Part shown: positions 27,987 to 37,321 of the stretch, piece after piece
How the letters are laid out: every line of letters starts with the position of its first letter
How positions within the stretch are numbered: position 1 is the first letter of the stretch
Assembly: GCA_963745975.1 (NCBI GenBank)
Contig: CAVUZJ010000009.1
Location: 496,001-560,000 of the forward strand
Source: JAKAWQ01 sp963745975
GTDB taxonomy: Bacteria > Pseudomonadota > Alphaproteobacteria > Acetobacterales > Acetobacteraceae
Direction of reading: 5' to 3'
Length of the DNA: 64,000 bases
Translations under genes and position numbers: made by a program
The notes under the pieces: generated by a model
The model's input: only the letters and a program-made list of their open reading frames with translations
Database searches by the model: none
What the model was told of the DNA's origin: nothing

Positions 27987-28589
27987 ATGGTCAACGCCGA
28001 ATCGCGCGGCCGCGACGTCGGCCGGTTGAACGCCTTCACCGACGGCGTGATGGTCGTCGCGATGACGATCCTGATCCTGAACATCGATCTGCCCGAGAGC
28101 GTCGGAAGCCTGGACAGCGCGCGGTTGCTCGCCACGCTCGCGGCACTCTGGCCGCGATATCTCGGCTACGTGCTGAGCTTCCTCGTCATCGGCCAGTACT
28201 GGCTCGGCTACACGCGCCAGTTCGGCGCGATGCGCACCGCCGATGAGCAATTCGCGGAGCTGAACATCCTGCTGCTGCTGGTGATCGGCTTCATCCCCTT
28301 CGCGACCGCGCTGGTCAGCCGCAACAACGGACGGGTCGCCACCATTCTCTACGCGATGACCATGATGGCGGCTTCGGCGCTGCTCCTGCTGCTCTGGCTC
28401 TATGCCGTGCAGAGGCGCCTGGTCGAGCCTCGCGAGCCGCCCGGGCGGCGATGGCGCGAGGTGGCGAGCACGCTCCAGGCGGTCGTCGTGTTCGCGCTTT
28501 CGATCGTCGTCGCTCAATTCGATAGCCATCTCGCGCGCTGGACATGGCTGCTTCTCGCGGTTCCGGTCCGCCCGCGCGCTTCGGCGTAA
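27987..28589 (+). CDS. TMEM175/DUF1211 family potassium channel-like protein
   Basis: A 200-residue membrane protein. The first helix RLNAFTDGVMVVAMTILILN carries a F-T-D-G variant of the F-S-D-G-V-F signature that forms the selectivity filter of prokaryotic TMEM175 K+ channels. About six helices follow, including LSFLVIGQYWLGYTRQFGAM and AELNILLLLVIGFIPFATAL. It stands alone, divergent from the small membrane protein gene. Ion specificity is assumed from the family. Confidence 0.83.
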   Translation: MVNAESRGRDVGRLNAFTDGVMVVAMTILILNIDLPESVGSLDSARLLATLAALWPRYLGYVLSFLVIGQYWLGYTRQFGAMRTADEQFAELNILLLLVIGFIPFATALVSRNNGRVATILYAMTMMAASALLLLLWLYAVQRRLVEPREPPGRRWREVASTLQAVVVFALSIVVAQFDSHLARWTWLLLAVPVRPRASA

Positions 28590-28721
28590 CAAAAGTTTCT
28601 CCGTTATCGCGGCGCAGCAGAGACGCCGGCGGTTCCGCCCGACAAAGCCGTTGCCATGGCGCTCCGACCAAGGTACCGTCCGATCGGCCGGCGCCGAGGC
28701 GCCCAGGGAAAGGTCCGGGCG

Positions 28722-29720
28722 ATGCCAGAGCTTGCGACCGCCGCGTCACTTGAGCCGCGCAATCCGCAGTCCGCCACGCCCCTTCATGCGGACATGATCC
28801 GGATTCCCGGCGGCACGTTCCGCATGGGCTCGGACCGGCACTATGCGGAAGAGGCGCCGGCGCATCGCGTGAGCGTGGCCCCCTTCCGGATCGATCGCAC
28901 GCCGGTCACCAACCGCCAGTTCCGCAATTTCGTCGCCGCGACCGGCTACGTCACTTTCGCCGAGATCGCGCCCGATCCGAAGGATTATCCGGGCGCGCTG
29001 CCGCACATGCTCAAGCCGGGCTCGCTCGTATTCCGCCCGCCCAAGCACGCGGTCGACCTGCGGGATTGGAGCCAATGGTGGAGCTTCACCTTCGGCGCCA
29101 ACTGGCGGCGGCCGGACGGGCGGCGGAGCTCGATCGCCGGCCGCGACGATCATCCCGTCGTTCACGTCGCATACAAGGACGCGCTCGCCTACGCGCGCTG
29201 GGCCGGCAAGGATTTGCCGACCGAGGCGGAATGGGAGTTCGCGGCCCGCGGCGGGCTCGACGGCGCCGAGTTCGCCTGGGGCGACGAATTCACCCCCGAA
29301 GGTCGCGCGATGGCGAACACCTGGCAGGGCGCATTCCCGCAGGAGAACCTAAAGCAAGACGGCTACGAGCGCACCTCGCCGGTGACCGCGTTCCCGCCCA
29401 ACGGCTACGGACTCTACGACATGATCGGCAATGTCTGGGAATGGACCGCCGACTGGTACTCGCCGAAGCACGACGCCGATGCGACGAAATCCTGCTGCGT
29501 GCCTGCCGATCCGCGCGGCGCGCGGGAGGACGCGAGCTACGATCCCGCCATGCCCGCAATCCGGATTCCGCGCAAGGTGCTCAAGGGCGGCTCGCATCTC
29601 TGCGCGCCGAACTATTGCCGCCGCTACCGCCCCGCCGCGCGCCATCCCGAGCCGGTGGACACCTCGACCAGCCATGTCGGCTTTCGCTGCGTCGTCCGGG
29701 AGCCGGCGCCATCGCGATGA
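28722..29720 (+). CDS. Formylglycine-generating enzyme (sulfatase-modifying factor) family protein
   Basis: A 332-residue SUMF1-domain protein. The domain starts at MIRIPGGTFRMGSDRHYAEE and includes FRIDRTPVTNRQFRNFVAAT, LPTEAEWEFAARGGLDGAEF, NGYGLYDMIGNVWEWTADW and the C-terminal GGSHLCAPNYCRRYRPAAR. The latter has two Cys in the C-x4-C spacing used for copper binding and catalysis by aerobic FGEs. Such enzymes oxidise the sulfatase Cys to formylglycine. A sulfatase with a Cys-type motif lies about 1 kb downstream on the same strand. No signal peptide is seen, so both act in the cytoplasm. Confidence 0.9.
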   Translation: MPELATAASLEPRNPQSATPLHADMIRIPGGTFRMGSDRHYAEEAPAHRVSVAPFRIDRTPVTNRQFRNFVAATGYVTFAEIAPDPKDYPGALPHMLKPGSLVFRPPKHAVDLRDWSQWWSFTFGANWRRPDGRRSSIAGRDDHPVVHVAYKDALAYARWAGKDLPTEAEWEFAARGGLDGAEFAWGDEFTPEGRAMANTWQGAFPQENLKQDGYERTSPVTAFPPNGYGLYDMIGNVWEWTADWYSPKHDADATKSCCVPADPRGAREDASYDPAMPAIRIPRKVLKGGSHLCAPNYCRRYRPAARHPEPVDTSTSHVGFRCVVREPAPSR

Positions 29721-30256
29721 TGGCCGCACCGCGCCAGGATCTCGGCCTCATGGCCCGCCTCGTCCTCGGGCTCGCCATCGCGCTGATCGTGGCCGGCATC
29801 ATCTGGCACGGGGTCACATTCGCCGTGATCGCGCGGATCGGACGCGACCTCCTCCAGCGGCCGGGCAAGGCGATGTCGTTCCGCTTCATCCTCCAGCCCG
29901 CGATGGCCGCGACCGCCGCGATCATCCACGGCGTGAGCGACGCCCGCGCCGGCCGCTCGCCCTATTTCTGGACCGTCGTCAGCAACCCGCAGGAGCGCAT
30001 GGCGCGCTTGCGCGAAGGGCTGAACGCGACCGCCAGGATCATCCTGCTCGGGATCGCGATGGATGTGGTCTACCAGATCATCGTGTTCCGGACGTTCTAT
30101 CCGGTCGAGGCGCTCATCATCGCGCTCCTGCTTGCCTTCGTGCCGTACCTGGCCTTCCGCGGGGTGGTCGCGCGCATCGTGCGCGCCCGCCTGCCGAATG
30201 CGGCGAGGCCGCGCAGGGATTCCCTCGCCGCCCCTTCCGAACGTCACGGCCAATGA
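29717..30256 (+). CDS. Integral membrane protein of unknown function in FGE/sulfatase cluster
   Basis: A 179-residue protein whose ATGATG start overlaps the stop of the FGE gene. The N-terminal helix is LMARLVLGLAIALIVAGIIW; a loop with FRFILQPAMAATAAIIHGVS follows. Further helices are RIILLGIAMDVVYQIIVFRT and VEALIIALLLAFVPYLAF, and the tail is basic. No family is recognised. Overlap with the FGE gene and the 3-base gap to the DUF202 gene indicate an operon. Confidence 0.7.
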   Translation: MMAAPRQDLGLMARLVLGLAIALIVAGIIWHGVTFAVIARIGRDLLQRPGKAMSFRFILQPAMAATAAIIHGVSDARAGRSPYFWTVVSNPQERMARLREGLNATARIILLGIAMDVVYQIIVFRTFYPVEALIIALLLAFVPYLAFRGVVARIVRARLPNAARPRRDSLAAPSERHGQ

Positions 30257-30259
30257 GGC

Positions 30260-30697
30260 ATGAGCATGGTCGATCCGGGTGCGGAGAGATTCGAGGTCAG
30301 GGTCACGGCGGACAGCCATTTCGCCTGGCTCCGGACCCGCCTCAGCGTCGAGCGCACGATGATGTCGTGGATCCGCACCGCGGTGTCGCTGATCGGCTTC
30401 GGCTTCGCGATCGTCCAGTTCCTCGAACGGATGCAGCAGATGCCGGGCATCAAAAGCGCCCGCTTTCCCGATGCCGCCAGGTATCTCGGGCTGGCGCTCA
30501 TCGCCTGCGGCATCCTCGCCCTCGTCATTTCGATCTGGCAGTATTGGTGGACGCTCCGCTACCTCTGGCGCGGCGGCTTCGCCCAAATCGCAGGCATGAC
30601 CAAGGAGGGGCTGCAATCGCCGGTGATCGCGGTCGCCATCCTGCTCATCCTCATCGGCCTCTTTGCCTTCCTTTCCGTGCTGCTGCGCCTCGTCTAG
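30260..30697 (+). CDS. DUF202 (YidH) family membrane protein
   Basis: A 145-residue protein starting MSMVDPGAERFEVRVTADSH. The motif FAWLRTRLSVERTMMSWIRT followed by AVSLIGFGFAIVQFLERMQQ is the hallmark of YidH/DUF202 proteins (L-A-x-E-R-T-x-L-A-x-x-R-T). Two more helices follow (YLGLALIACGILALVISIWQ and VAILLILIGLFAFLSVLLRL). Function unknown; such proteins are often found beside sulfatase genes. It lies between the membrane protein and the sulfatase genes. Confidence 0.88.
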   Translation: MSMVDPGAERFEVRVTADSHFAWLRTRLSVERTMMSWIRTAVSLIGFGFAIVQFLERMQQMPGIKSARFPDAARYLGLALIACGILALVISIWQYWWTLRYLWRGGFAQIAGMTKEGLQSPVIAVAILLILIGLFAFLSVLLRLV

Positions 30698-30746
30698 CAA
30701 CCGACCGACTCGTCCAAGAACGCCGAACCAACCGAGGGAGATCGCG

Positions 30747-32240
30747 ATGCCCGCGAAACGCAAGCCCAATATCCTCATCCTCTGGGGCGACGACATCGGC
30801 TGGTGGAACATCAGCTACAACAATCGCGGCCAGATGGGCTACCGGACTCCCAATATCGACCGCATCGGCAACGAGGGCGTCGCTTTCACCGACTATTACG
30901 GCCAGCAGAGCTGCACCGCGGGCCGCGCCGCCTTCATCACCGGGCAGAACCCGATCCGCACCGGCCTCACCAAGGTGGGCATGCCCGGCGCCGATGTCGG
31001 CATCCGCGCGGAGGACCCAACCATTGCCGAACTGCTGAAGCCGCTCGGCTACGCCACCGGCCAGTTCGGCAAGAACCATTTCGGAGACAAGGACGAGTTC
31101 CTGCCTACGGTGCACGGCTTCGACGAGTTTTTCGGCAGCCTCTACCACCTCAATGCGGAGGAAGAGCCCGAGGACCCGGATTATCCGAAGGACCCGCGGT
31201 TCAAGAAGCGGTTCGGGCCGAGGGGCGTGCTCCATTGCTGGGCGGACGGCAAGGGCGGGCAGCGGATCGAGGACACGGGTCCGCTTACCCGCAAGCGCAT
31301 GGAGACCGTCGATGAAGAGGTCACCGACCATGCTCTCGGCTTCATCGACAAATGCCACAAGGAGGAAAAACCCTTCTTCCTCTGGTACAACACGACCGCC
31401 ATGCATTTCCGCACCCATTGTGCCGCGAAGCACAAGGGCAAGAGCGGCCAGGGCGACTACAACGATGTCATGGTCGCTCACGACGAGAATATCGGCCGGA
31501 TGCTGGCCAAGCTCGACGAGCTCGGCATCGCCGAGGATACCATCGTCATGTATTCCACCGACAACGGCCCGCACTACAATAGCTGGCCGGATGGCGGGAT
31601 CACCCCGTTCCGCAGCGAGAAGAACACCAACTGGGAGGGCGGTTGGCGCGTGCCGATCTTCGTGCGCTGGCCGGGCAGGATCAAGCCCGGCACGGTCCTC
31701 AACGACATTGCCACCCACCAGGAGTGGCTGCCGACGCTTCTCGCCGCCGCGGGCGAGCCGGATATCGTGGGGAAGCTCCTCAAGGGCCACAAGATCGGCG
31801 CCAAGACCTTCAAGGTCCATATCGACGGCTACAACCTGCTCCCCTATCTCACCGGCGAAGCCAAGGAGAGCCCGCGAAAATTCTTCTTCTACGTCAGCGA
31901 CGACGGCGACATCCTCGCGCTCCGCATGGGCGATTGGAAGATGGTGCTGATGGAGCAGCGCGCGAAGCAGCTGATGTGCTGGTTCGAGCCCTTCGTGAAG
32001 CTCCGCGCGCCCAAGATGTTCAACCTCCGCCGCGATCCGTTCGAGCGGGCGGACGAGAACTCGAACACCTATTGGGACTGGGTCATCTCCCACGCCTACC
32101 TGCTCTACGGGATGCAGGCGATTGTCGCCGGGCAGATCGAGGACTTCGTGAAATTTCCCCCGCGCCAGAAACCGGCCGCCTTCAACCTCGACGAGGTGAT
32201 GCGCCAGCTCCAGGACGCCTCCGGCAGCGCCAACCATTAG
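30747..32240 (+). CDS. Sulfatase (arylsulfatase type) with Cys-x-Ala-x-Arg active site
   Basis: A 497-residue protein starting MPAKRKPNILILWGDDIGWW. The metal site D-D is in the first strand. The modified-residue motif is S-C-T-A-G-R-A-A-F, with Ala where classical sulfatases have Pro; Cys-x-Ala-x-Arg sites are known to be used in bacteria. The second metal site is STDNGPHYNSWPDGG, and K-N-H-F-G-D-K, H-F-R-T-H and the C-terminal region are present. No signal peptide is visible. The FGE gene upstream in the same cluster should convert its Cys to formylglycine. The natural sulfate ester is unknown. Confidence 0.9.
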   Translation: MPAKRKPNILILWGDDIGWWNISYNNRGQMGYRTPNIDRIGNEGVAFTDYYGQQSCTAGRAAFITGQNPIRTGLTKVGMPGADVGIRAEDPTIAELLKPLGYATGQFGKNHFGDKDEFLPTVHGFDEFFGSLYHLNAEEEPEDPDYPKDPRFKKRFGPRGVLHCWADGKGGQRIEDTGPLTRKRMETVDEEVTDHALGFIDKCHKEEKPFFLWYNTTAMHFRTHCAAKHKGKSGQGDYNDVMVAHDENIGRMLAKLDELGIAEDTIVMYSTDNGPHYNSWPDGGITPFRSEKNTNWEGGWRVPIFVRWPGRIKPGTVLNDIATHQEWLPTLLAAAGEPDIVGKLLKGHKIGAKTFKVHIDGYNLLPYLTGEAKESPRKFFFYVSDDGDILALRMGDWKMVLMEQRAKQLMCWFEPFVKLRAPKMFNLRRDPFERADENSNTYWDWVISHAYLLYGMQAIVAGQIEDFVKFPPRQKPAAFNLDEVMRQLQDASGSANH

Positions 32241-32324
32241 ACCGCCATGGTTTCCGGCGGAGCCGCGAGGTTCCGCCGGGGGCCAGATTGATCTACCATC
32301 CCCTCCCGGCCGAAGGAGGGGACA

Positions 32325-34751
32325 ATGCCAGCATCCCAGCCGAGCGTTGCGGCGAAGCTTCCGCCGGAGAAGCTCTTTCGCGCGGCCGATCTTTCCGGAT
32401 TCGGATTCGCCACCACGGCGGATCTCGAGCCCGCTTCGGATCTCCTCGGCCAGGACCGGGCGCGCGAGGCGGTCCGCTTCGGAACCGAGATCGGCGAGCG
32501 CGGCTTCAACCTTTTCGCGGTGGGCGCGAGTGCGGCGCAGGTTCGCGAGCTGGTCGGCGCCATGCTGCGCGAGGCGACCGCGCTCAAGCCCTGCCCGCCG
32601 GACTGGGTCTATGTGAACAATTTCGCGACCCCCAACCGCCCCTTGGCAATCTCGCTGCCGCCCGGCCGCGCGCCCGCCTTCCAGGCTGCCATGCGCCGCC
32701 TCACCGAAGACCTGCGGAGCGCCCTTCCCGCCGTGTTCGAGGGTGAGGACTACCAGGCGCGGCGCGGGGCGATCGAGAACCAATTCCGATCGCGAAACGA
32801 ACGCGCCTTCCAGGCGCTCGGCGAGAAGGCCGCTTCGAAAGGGGCCGCGATCCTCCGCACCCCCGGCGGCTTCGCGGTCGCGCCGGCGCACGAGGGCAAG
32901 GTCGTGCCGCCGGAGGAGTTCAACGCCTGGCCCGAGGAGCGGCGCCGCGCCGCCCAGCAGGCGATCCAGGAGATCGAGCGCGAGCTCGAGCAGACGCTGC
33001 GCGGAATCCCGCGCATCGAGAAGGAGCGGCGGGACGCGGTGCGCGCGCTCGATCGCGAGGTGGCATCGTTCGCGATCGGCCAGCTCATCGAGGAGGCGCG
33101 CACGCCCTTCGCCGATCTGCCGAAGATCGCGGCCCACCTCGACGCCATGCGCGGCGACATCCTCGACAACGCCCAGCTCTTCGTCGCCGCCGGCGCCGAC
33201 GAGGAGACGCCGCTCGCCGCCCTGCGTGCCGCCCTGCTCGACCGCTACCAGGTGAACGTGCTGGTGAGCTGCGCGCTCCCCGAGGCGCATGCGCCGGTGG
33301 TCGAGGAGCTGCACCCCACGCTCGGCAATCTTGTCGGCCGGACCGAGTATCTTTCCCAGCAAGGCGTGCTGGTCACGAACTTCATGCTGATCAGGGCGGG
33401 CGCGCTCCACCGCGCCAATGGCGGGGCGATCCTGATCGATGCCCGCGGTTTGCTCGCCGAGCCGTTCAGCTGGCCCGCGCTCAAGCGCGCGCTGACACGG
33501 AGCGAGATCCTGATCGAGGACCCGGGGCGCTTCCTCGGCCTTGCCATGACCGCGACGCTCGAGCCCGATCCGATCCCGCTCGACGTGAAAGTGGTGCTGT
33601 TCGGCGAGCGCATCCTCTACTATCTCCTGGCCTCGCTCGATCCGGATTTTGCAACCCTCTTCAAGGTTCTTGCCGATTTCGAGGACGACACGCCGCGCAC
33701 CGCGCCGACCGAGGCGGCGATGGCGCGGCTGATCGGCGGCATCGCCCGCAGCGCCGGCTTCCATCCGCTCGACCGCGCCGCGGTGGCGCGTCTGATCGAG
33801 CACGCCGCGCGCCTCGCCGATGACCAGTCCAAGCTCACGCTCATGGCCGAGCGCGTGCGCGACGTCATGGCCGAGGCGAATTACCACGCGCGGAGCGCCG
33901 GCCGCGCGCTCATCGCCCGCGAGGACGTGGAGGCGGCGATCCGCCAGCAGATCCGCCGCTCCGCGCGCATCGAGGACCGCTCGCGCGAGATGATCCTGCG
34001 CGACATCGCCCTCGTCGATACCGCGGGCGCGCGCGTCGGCCAGGTCAACGGCCTCTCGGTGATGATGCTGGCGGGCCATTCCTTCGGCCGGCCCTCGCGC
34101 ATCACCTGCCGGGTGCGGCCGGGCGGGGGAAAGATCGTCGATATCGAGCGCGAGGTGGAGCTGGGCGGCCCGCTTCATTCCAAAGGCGTGCTGATCCTCT
34201 CGGGCTTCCTCGCCGGCCGCTACGCGCTCGACCGGCCGATGTCGCTCTATGCGAGCCTCGTCTTCGAGCAATCCTACGGCGGCGTGGACGGCGACAGCGC
34301 CTCCTCGGCCGAGCTCTATTCGCTCCTGTCCGCCTTGGGCGACATTCCCTTGCGCCAAGATCTCGCCGTCACCGGCTCGGTCAACCAGCACGGAATCGTC
34401 CAGGCAATTGGCGGGGTGAACGAGAAGATCGAGGGATTCTTCGACATCTGCGCCGCGCGCGGCCTCTCGGGCACGCAAGGCGTGCTCATTCCGGCGGCGA
34501 ACGTGCAGCATTTGATGCTCCGCGAGGACGTCGTCGCCGCTTCCGCTGCCGGCAAATTCTCCGTTTATCCCATCGCCACGATCGACGAGGGCATCGCCCT
34601 CCTCTCCGGCCGGCCGGCGGGCGAGCGCGGCGCCGACGGCACCTACGCGGACGCGAGCGTCAACCGCCTCGTCGAGGAGCGGCTCCGCCAGTTCGCCGCG
34701 ATCCGCCGCGAAGCCGCCGAGCGCCCGGACGGCAACGGCAGGGACGCATGA
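32325..34751 (+). CDS. Lon-family protease with N-terminal AAA-like (AAA_32) domain
   Basis: An 808-residue protein starting MPASQPSVAAKLPPEKLFRA. The C-terminal S16 domain has the catalytic Ser in GGVDGDSASSAELYSLLSAL and Lys in GIVQAIGGVNEKIEGFFDIC. The middle contains a coiled helical insertion (EEFNAWPEERRRAAQQAIQE) and the AAA-like core (GGAILIDARGLLAEPFSWPA, then LKRALTRSEILIED). It resembles LonH/YcbZ-like proteins rather than classical Lon. No canonical G-x4-G-K-S/T loop is visible; the place reads NLFAVGASAAQVREL. The end overlaps the next gene by 4 bases. Confidence 0.88.
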   Translation: MPASQPSVAAKLPPEKLFRAADLSGFGFATTADLEPASDLLGQDRAREAVRFGTEIGERGFNLFAVGASAAQVRELVGAMLREATALKPCPPDWVYVNNFATPNRPLAISLPPGRAPAFQAAMRRLTEDLRSALPAVFEGEDYQARRGAIENQFRSRNERAFQALGEKAASKGAAILRTPGGFAVAPAHEGKVVPPEEFNAWPEERRRAAQQAIQEIERELEQTLRGIPRIEKERRDAVRALDREVASFAIGQLIEEARTPFADLPKIAAHLDAMRGDILDNAQLFVAAGADEETPLAALRAALLDRYQVNVLVSCALPEAHAPVVEELHPTLGNLVGRTEYLSQQGVLVTNFMLIRAGALHRANGGAILIDARGLLAEPFSWPALKRALTRSEILIEDPGRFLGLAMTATLEPDPIPLDVKVVLFGERILYYLLASLDPDFATLFKVLADFEDDTPRTAPTEAAMARLIGGIARSAGFHPLDRAAVARLIEHAARLADDQSKLTLMAERVRDVMAEANYHARSAGRALIAREDVEAAIRQQIRRSARIEDRSREMILRDIALVDTAGARVGQVNGLSVMMLAGHSFGRPSRITCRVRPGGGKIVDIEREVELGGPLHSKGVLILSGFLAGRYALDRPMSLYASLVFEQSYGGVDGDSASSAELYSLLSALGDIPLRQDLAVTGSVNQHGIVQAIGGVNEKIEGFFDICAARGLSGTQGVLIPAANVQHLMLREDVVAASAAGKFSVYPIATIDEGIALLSGRPAGERGADGTYADASVNRLVEERLRQFAAIRREAAERPDGNGRDA

Positions 34752-35548
34752 GCGCGGCCACCTATTCGCGCTACCGGCGCGTCGTCGTGAGGGTGCGCGA
34801 AAGCGCGGCCCCGGCGCGGGCGTTCCGCCTCGCCGCCGAGCTTGCCCATCTGCTCGAGCTGGATCTCCAGGGCGTCTTCATCGAGGACGAGGCGCTGCTC
34901 GCACTCGCGGGCCTTCCCTTCGCGCGCGAGCTCAGCCTGCCCGCCCATACGTGGCAGGCGCTCGATCCGGCGCGGATCCTCGAGGATTTCCACGAAGGCG
35001 CCGAACGGACGCGCCGACTGCTTGCAGACGCCGCGGCGCGCCTCGGAATGGCGAGCGGCTTCTCGGTGCTGCGCGGCGATCCCGCCGCGATCGCCGCGCA
35101 ATCGCTCGCGACCGACATCCTCGTGATCGCCGGCACGCCTGCCGATGAGACCGCCTGGCACTCGGGTGCGGCGATCCTGCTGGTGCCGCTCCGCCCGCGC
35201 ACCGCGGCGGGCGCGATCGCCGTTGCACCCGGCCGCGCGAGCCTCGCGACCGCCGCATTCCTCGCGCGCCGCGCCAACGAGGACCTGCTGCTGATCCTCT
35301 CCCCGGAACAGAGCGCCGAATCCCTCCTCGCGGACACCGCATTCCCTCCCGAGCACATCCGCCGACGCCGCGTCCGCAGCTTCGAGGCGGAGGAGATCGC
35401 GGCCGCCGTCCGCGCAAGCAACGCACGCCTCCTCGTGCTCGACCGCGCGACGCTCCCCGCCGACGCGACCGGCTTTCTCGCCCGCCTCGCCGCACTCGCC
35501 GCGACACCCGTGCTTGCGGTGGGCGACGGCCCGGAAACTGCCGGCTAG
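34748..35548 (+). CDS. Universal-stress-protein-like protein
   Basis: A 266-residue protein starting MSAATYSRYRRVVVRVRESA. The N-half, ARAFRLAAELAHLLELDLQG with VFIEDEALLALAG, resembles a Usp-type alpha/beta fold with ILVIAGTPADETAW near the nucleotide region. The C-half (AGAIAVAPGRASLATAAFLA through TPVLAVGD) looks like a second, weaker copy. It is translationally coupled to the Lon-family gene (ATGA overlap), so a linked role in stress or proteolysis is plausible. Confidence 0.6.
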   Translation: MSAATYSRYRRVVVRVRESAAPARAFRLAAELAHLLELDLQGVFIEDEALLALAGLPFARELSLPAHTWQALDPARILEDFHEGAERTRRLLADAAARLGMASGFSVLRGDPAAIAAQSLATDILVIAGTPADETAWHSGAAILLVPLRPRTAAGAIAVAPGRASLATAAFLARRANEDLLLILSPEQSAESLLADTAFPPEHIRRRRVRSFEAEEIAAAVRASNARLLVLDRATLPADATGFLARLAALAATPVLAVGDGPETAG

Positions 35549-35553
35549 ACGCA

Positions 35554-37275
35554 ATGCCCGTCACCAACGCGGAGATCGCCGGCGAGCTCGAGAAGCTCGC
35601 CGATCTCCTCGAGATCGACGCGGCGAACCCGTTCCGCGTGCGCGCCTACCGCCAGGCCGCGCGCGTCGTCGGCGCGCTGCCCCGCAACGTGACCGAGATG
35701 CTGGCCGGCGGCGAGGATCTCGACGCGCTGCCCGGCATCGGATCCGACCTCGCCGCCAAGATCGCGACGCTCGCGCGCGGCGAGGCGCTTCCGCTCCTCA
35801 CCGCCCTGACCGCGAAAAATCCTGCCGGCATCACATCCCTTCTCACCCTGCCCGGCCTCGGCCCCAAGCGCGTGCACGCGCTGCGCGACGCGCTCGGCAT
35901 CAACTCGATCGAAAAACTCAAAGCCGCGCTCGCCGCCGGCGCACTCGCCGGCGTTCCGGGCTTCGGCGCCGGCATCATCGAGCATCTCAAGGAAGCGCTC
36001 GCGCAAGGCGCCGGCGCGGCGCCGCGCATGAAGCTCGCCGCGGCGGACCAGATCGTGGCCCCGCTGCTCGCCGCAATCCGCAGCAGCACAGGCGTTGCGC
36101 ACGCCGAGCTGGCCGGCAGCGCACGGCGCCGGCGCGAGACCGTCGGCGATCTCGATATCGTTGCCTCCGCCGCCAACCCCGGCCCGGTGATGCAGCGCTT
36201 CGTCGGCTACGAGGACGTAAGGGATGTACTGGGGCAGGGCAGCACGCGCGCGAGCGTGGTGCTGCGGAGCGGGCTGCAAGTGGATCTGCGCGTTGTCGGC
36301 GAGGAGAGCTACGGCGCGGCGCTGCTCTATTTCACCGGCTCGAAGGCGCACAGCATCGCGCTCCGGCAGATCGCCGTCGACCGCGGGCTCAAGCTCAACG
36401 AATACGGGCTCTTCCGCGGAACGCGCCGCCTCGCCGGCCGCACCGAAACCGATCTCTACAAAGCGCTCGGCCTGCCCTACATTCTCCCCGAGCTCCGCGA
36501 GGCCGAGGGCGAGATCGAGGCGGCGCGGGCGCACCGCCTGCCCAACCTCGTCACGCTCGCCGACATCCGCGGCGATCTCCACAGCCACACGAACGCGACC
36601 GACGGCAACGCAACCCTCGCCACAATGGCCGCGACTGCCAAGGCCCGCGGCTACGCCTACCTCGCCGTCACCGACCATTCCCGCCGCATGACCATGGCGC
36701 ACGGCCTCGACCCAAAGCGCCTCGCCCGCCAGATCGACGCGATCGCCCGCCTCAACCGCGAGTTCGAAAACTTCACCGTGCTCGCGGGGATCGAAGTGGA
36801 CATCCTCGAGGACGGCACGCTCGACTTGCCGAACGACATCCTCGGCCGGCTCGATATCGTCGTCGGCTCGATTCACACGGGCTTCGATCTCGCGATGGAG
36901 AAACAAACCGAGCGACTGCTGCGGGCAATGGACAACAAGCTCCTCAACATCGTGGGCCACCCCACCGGCCGGCTGATCAACGAACGCCCTCCCTACGCGA
37001 TCGACATGGAGCGCATCATCCGCGGGGCCAAGGAACGCGGATGCTTCCTCGAGGTGAACGCGCAGCCCGACCGGCTCGATCTCGACGAACACCATTGCCG
37101 CTTCGCCAAGGAGATCGGCGTCAAGCTCGCAATCTCCACCGACGCCCACGACCCCGCGCACTTCGAACTCATGCGCTACGGCGTCGATCAGGCCCGCCGC
37201 GGCTGGATCGGAGCGGAGGACGTGCTGAACACCCGGCCCCTCACCGCGCTCCGCAAACTGCTCGCACGAATGTAA
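35554..37275 (+). CDS. polX: DNA polymerase/3'-5' exonuclease PolX
   Basis: A 573-residue protein. The N-terminal 8-kDa and helix-hairpin-helix regions read LEIDAANPFRVRAYRQAARV, ALPGIGSDLAAKIATLARGE and LPGLGPKRVHALRDALGI. The family X nucleotidyltransferase signature is AGSARRRRETVGDLDIV. The C-terminal PHP domain has metal-binding residues in GDLHSHTNATDGNATLATMA, AVTDHSRRMTMAHG, AGIEVDILEDGTLDLPNDIL and AISTDAHDPAHF. It takes part in base-excision and gap repair. It converges with hemW across a structured repeat. Confidence 0.95.
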   Translation: MPVTNAEIAGELEKLADLLEIDAANPFRVRAYRQAARVVGALPRNVTEMLAGGEDLDALPGIGSDLAAKIATLARGEALPLLTALTAKNPAGITSLLTLPGLGPKRVHALRDALGINSIEKLKAALAAGALAGVPGFGAGIIEHLKEALAQGAGAAPRMKLAAADQIVAPLLAAIRSSTGVAHAELAGSARRRRETVGDLDIVASAANPGPVMQRFVGYEDVRDVLGQGSTRASVVLRSGLQVDLRVVGEESYGAALLYFTGSKAHSIALRQIAVDRGLKLNEYGLFRGTRRLAGRTETDLYKALGLPYILPELREAEGEIEAARAHRLPNLVTLADIRGDLHSHTNATDGNATLATMAATAKARGYAYLAVTDHSRRMTMAHGLDPKRLARQIDAIARLNREFENFTVLAGIEVDILEDGTLDLPNDILGRLDIVVGSIHTGFDLAMEKQTERLLRAMDNKLLNIVGHPTGRLINERPPYAIDMERIIRGAKERGCFLEVNAQPDRLDLDEHHCRFAKEIGVKLAISTDAHDPAHFELMRYGVDQARRGWIGAEDVLNTRPLTALRKLLARM

Positions 37276-37321
37276 GTGATTCACTCAATCCTATTACAAT
37301 TATTATATATGATTAGATAAG

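Noticed and set aside
30651..34511. A minus-strand open frame of nearly 1,290 codons opposite the sulfatase and Lon-family genes
   Set aside because: No conserved motifs, composition of an antisense shadow, and both genes on the other strand have clear active sites and ribosome binding sites.
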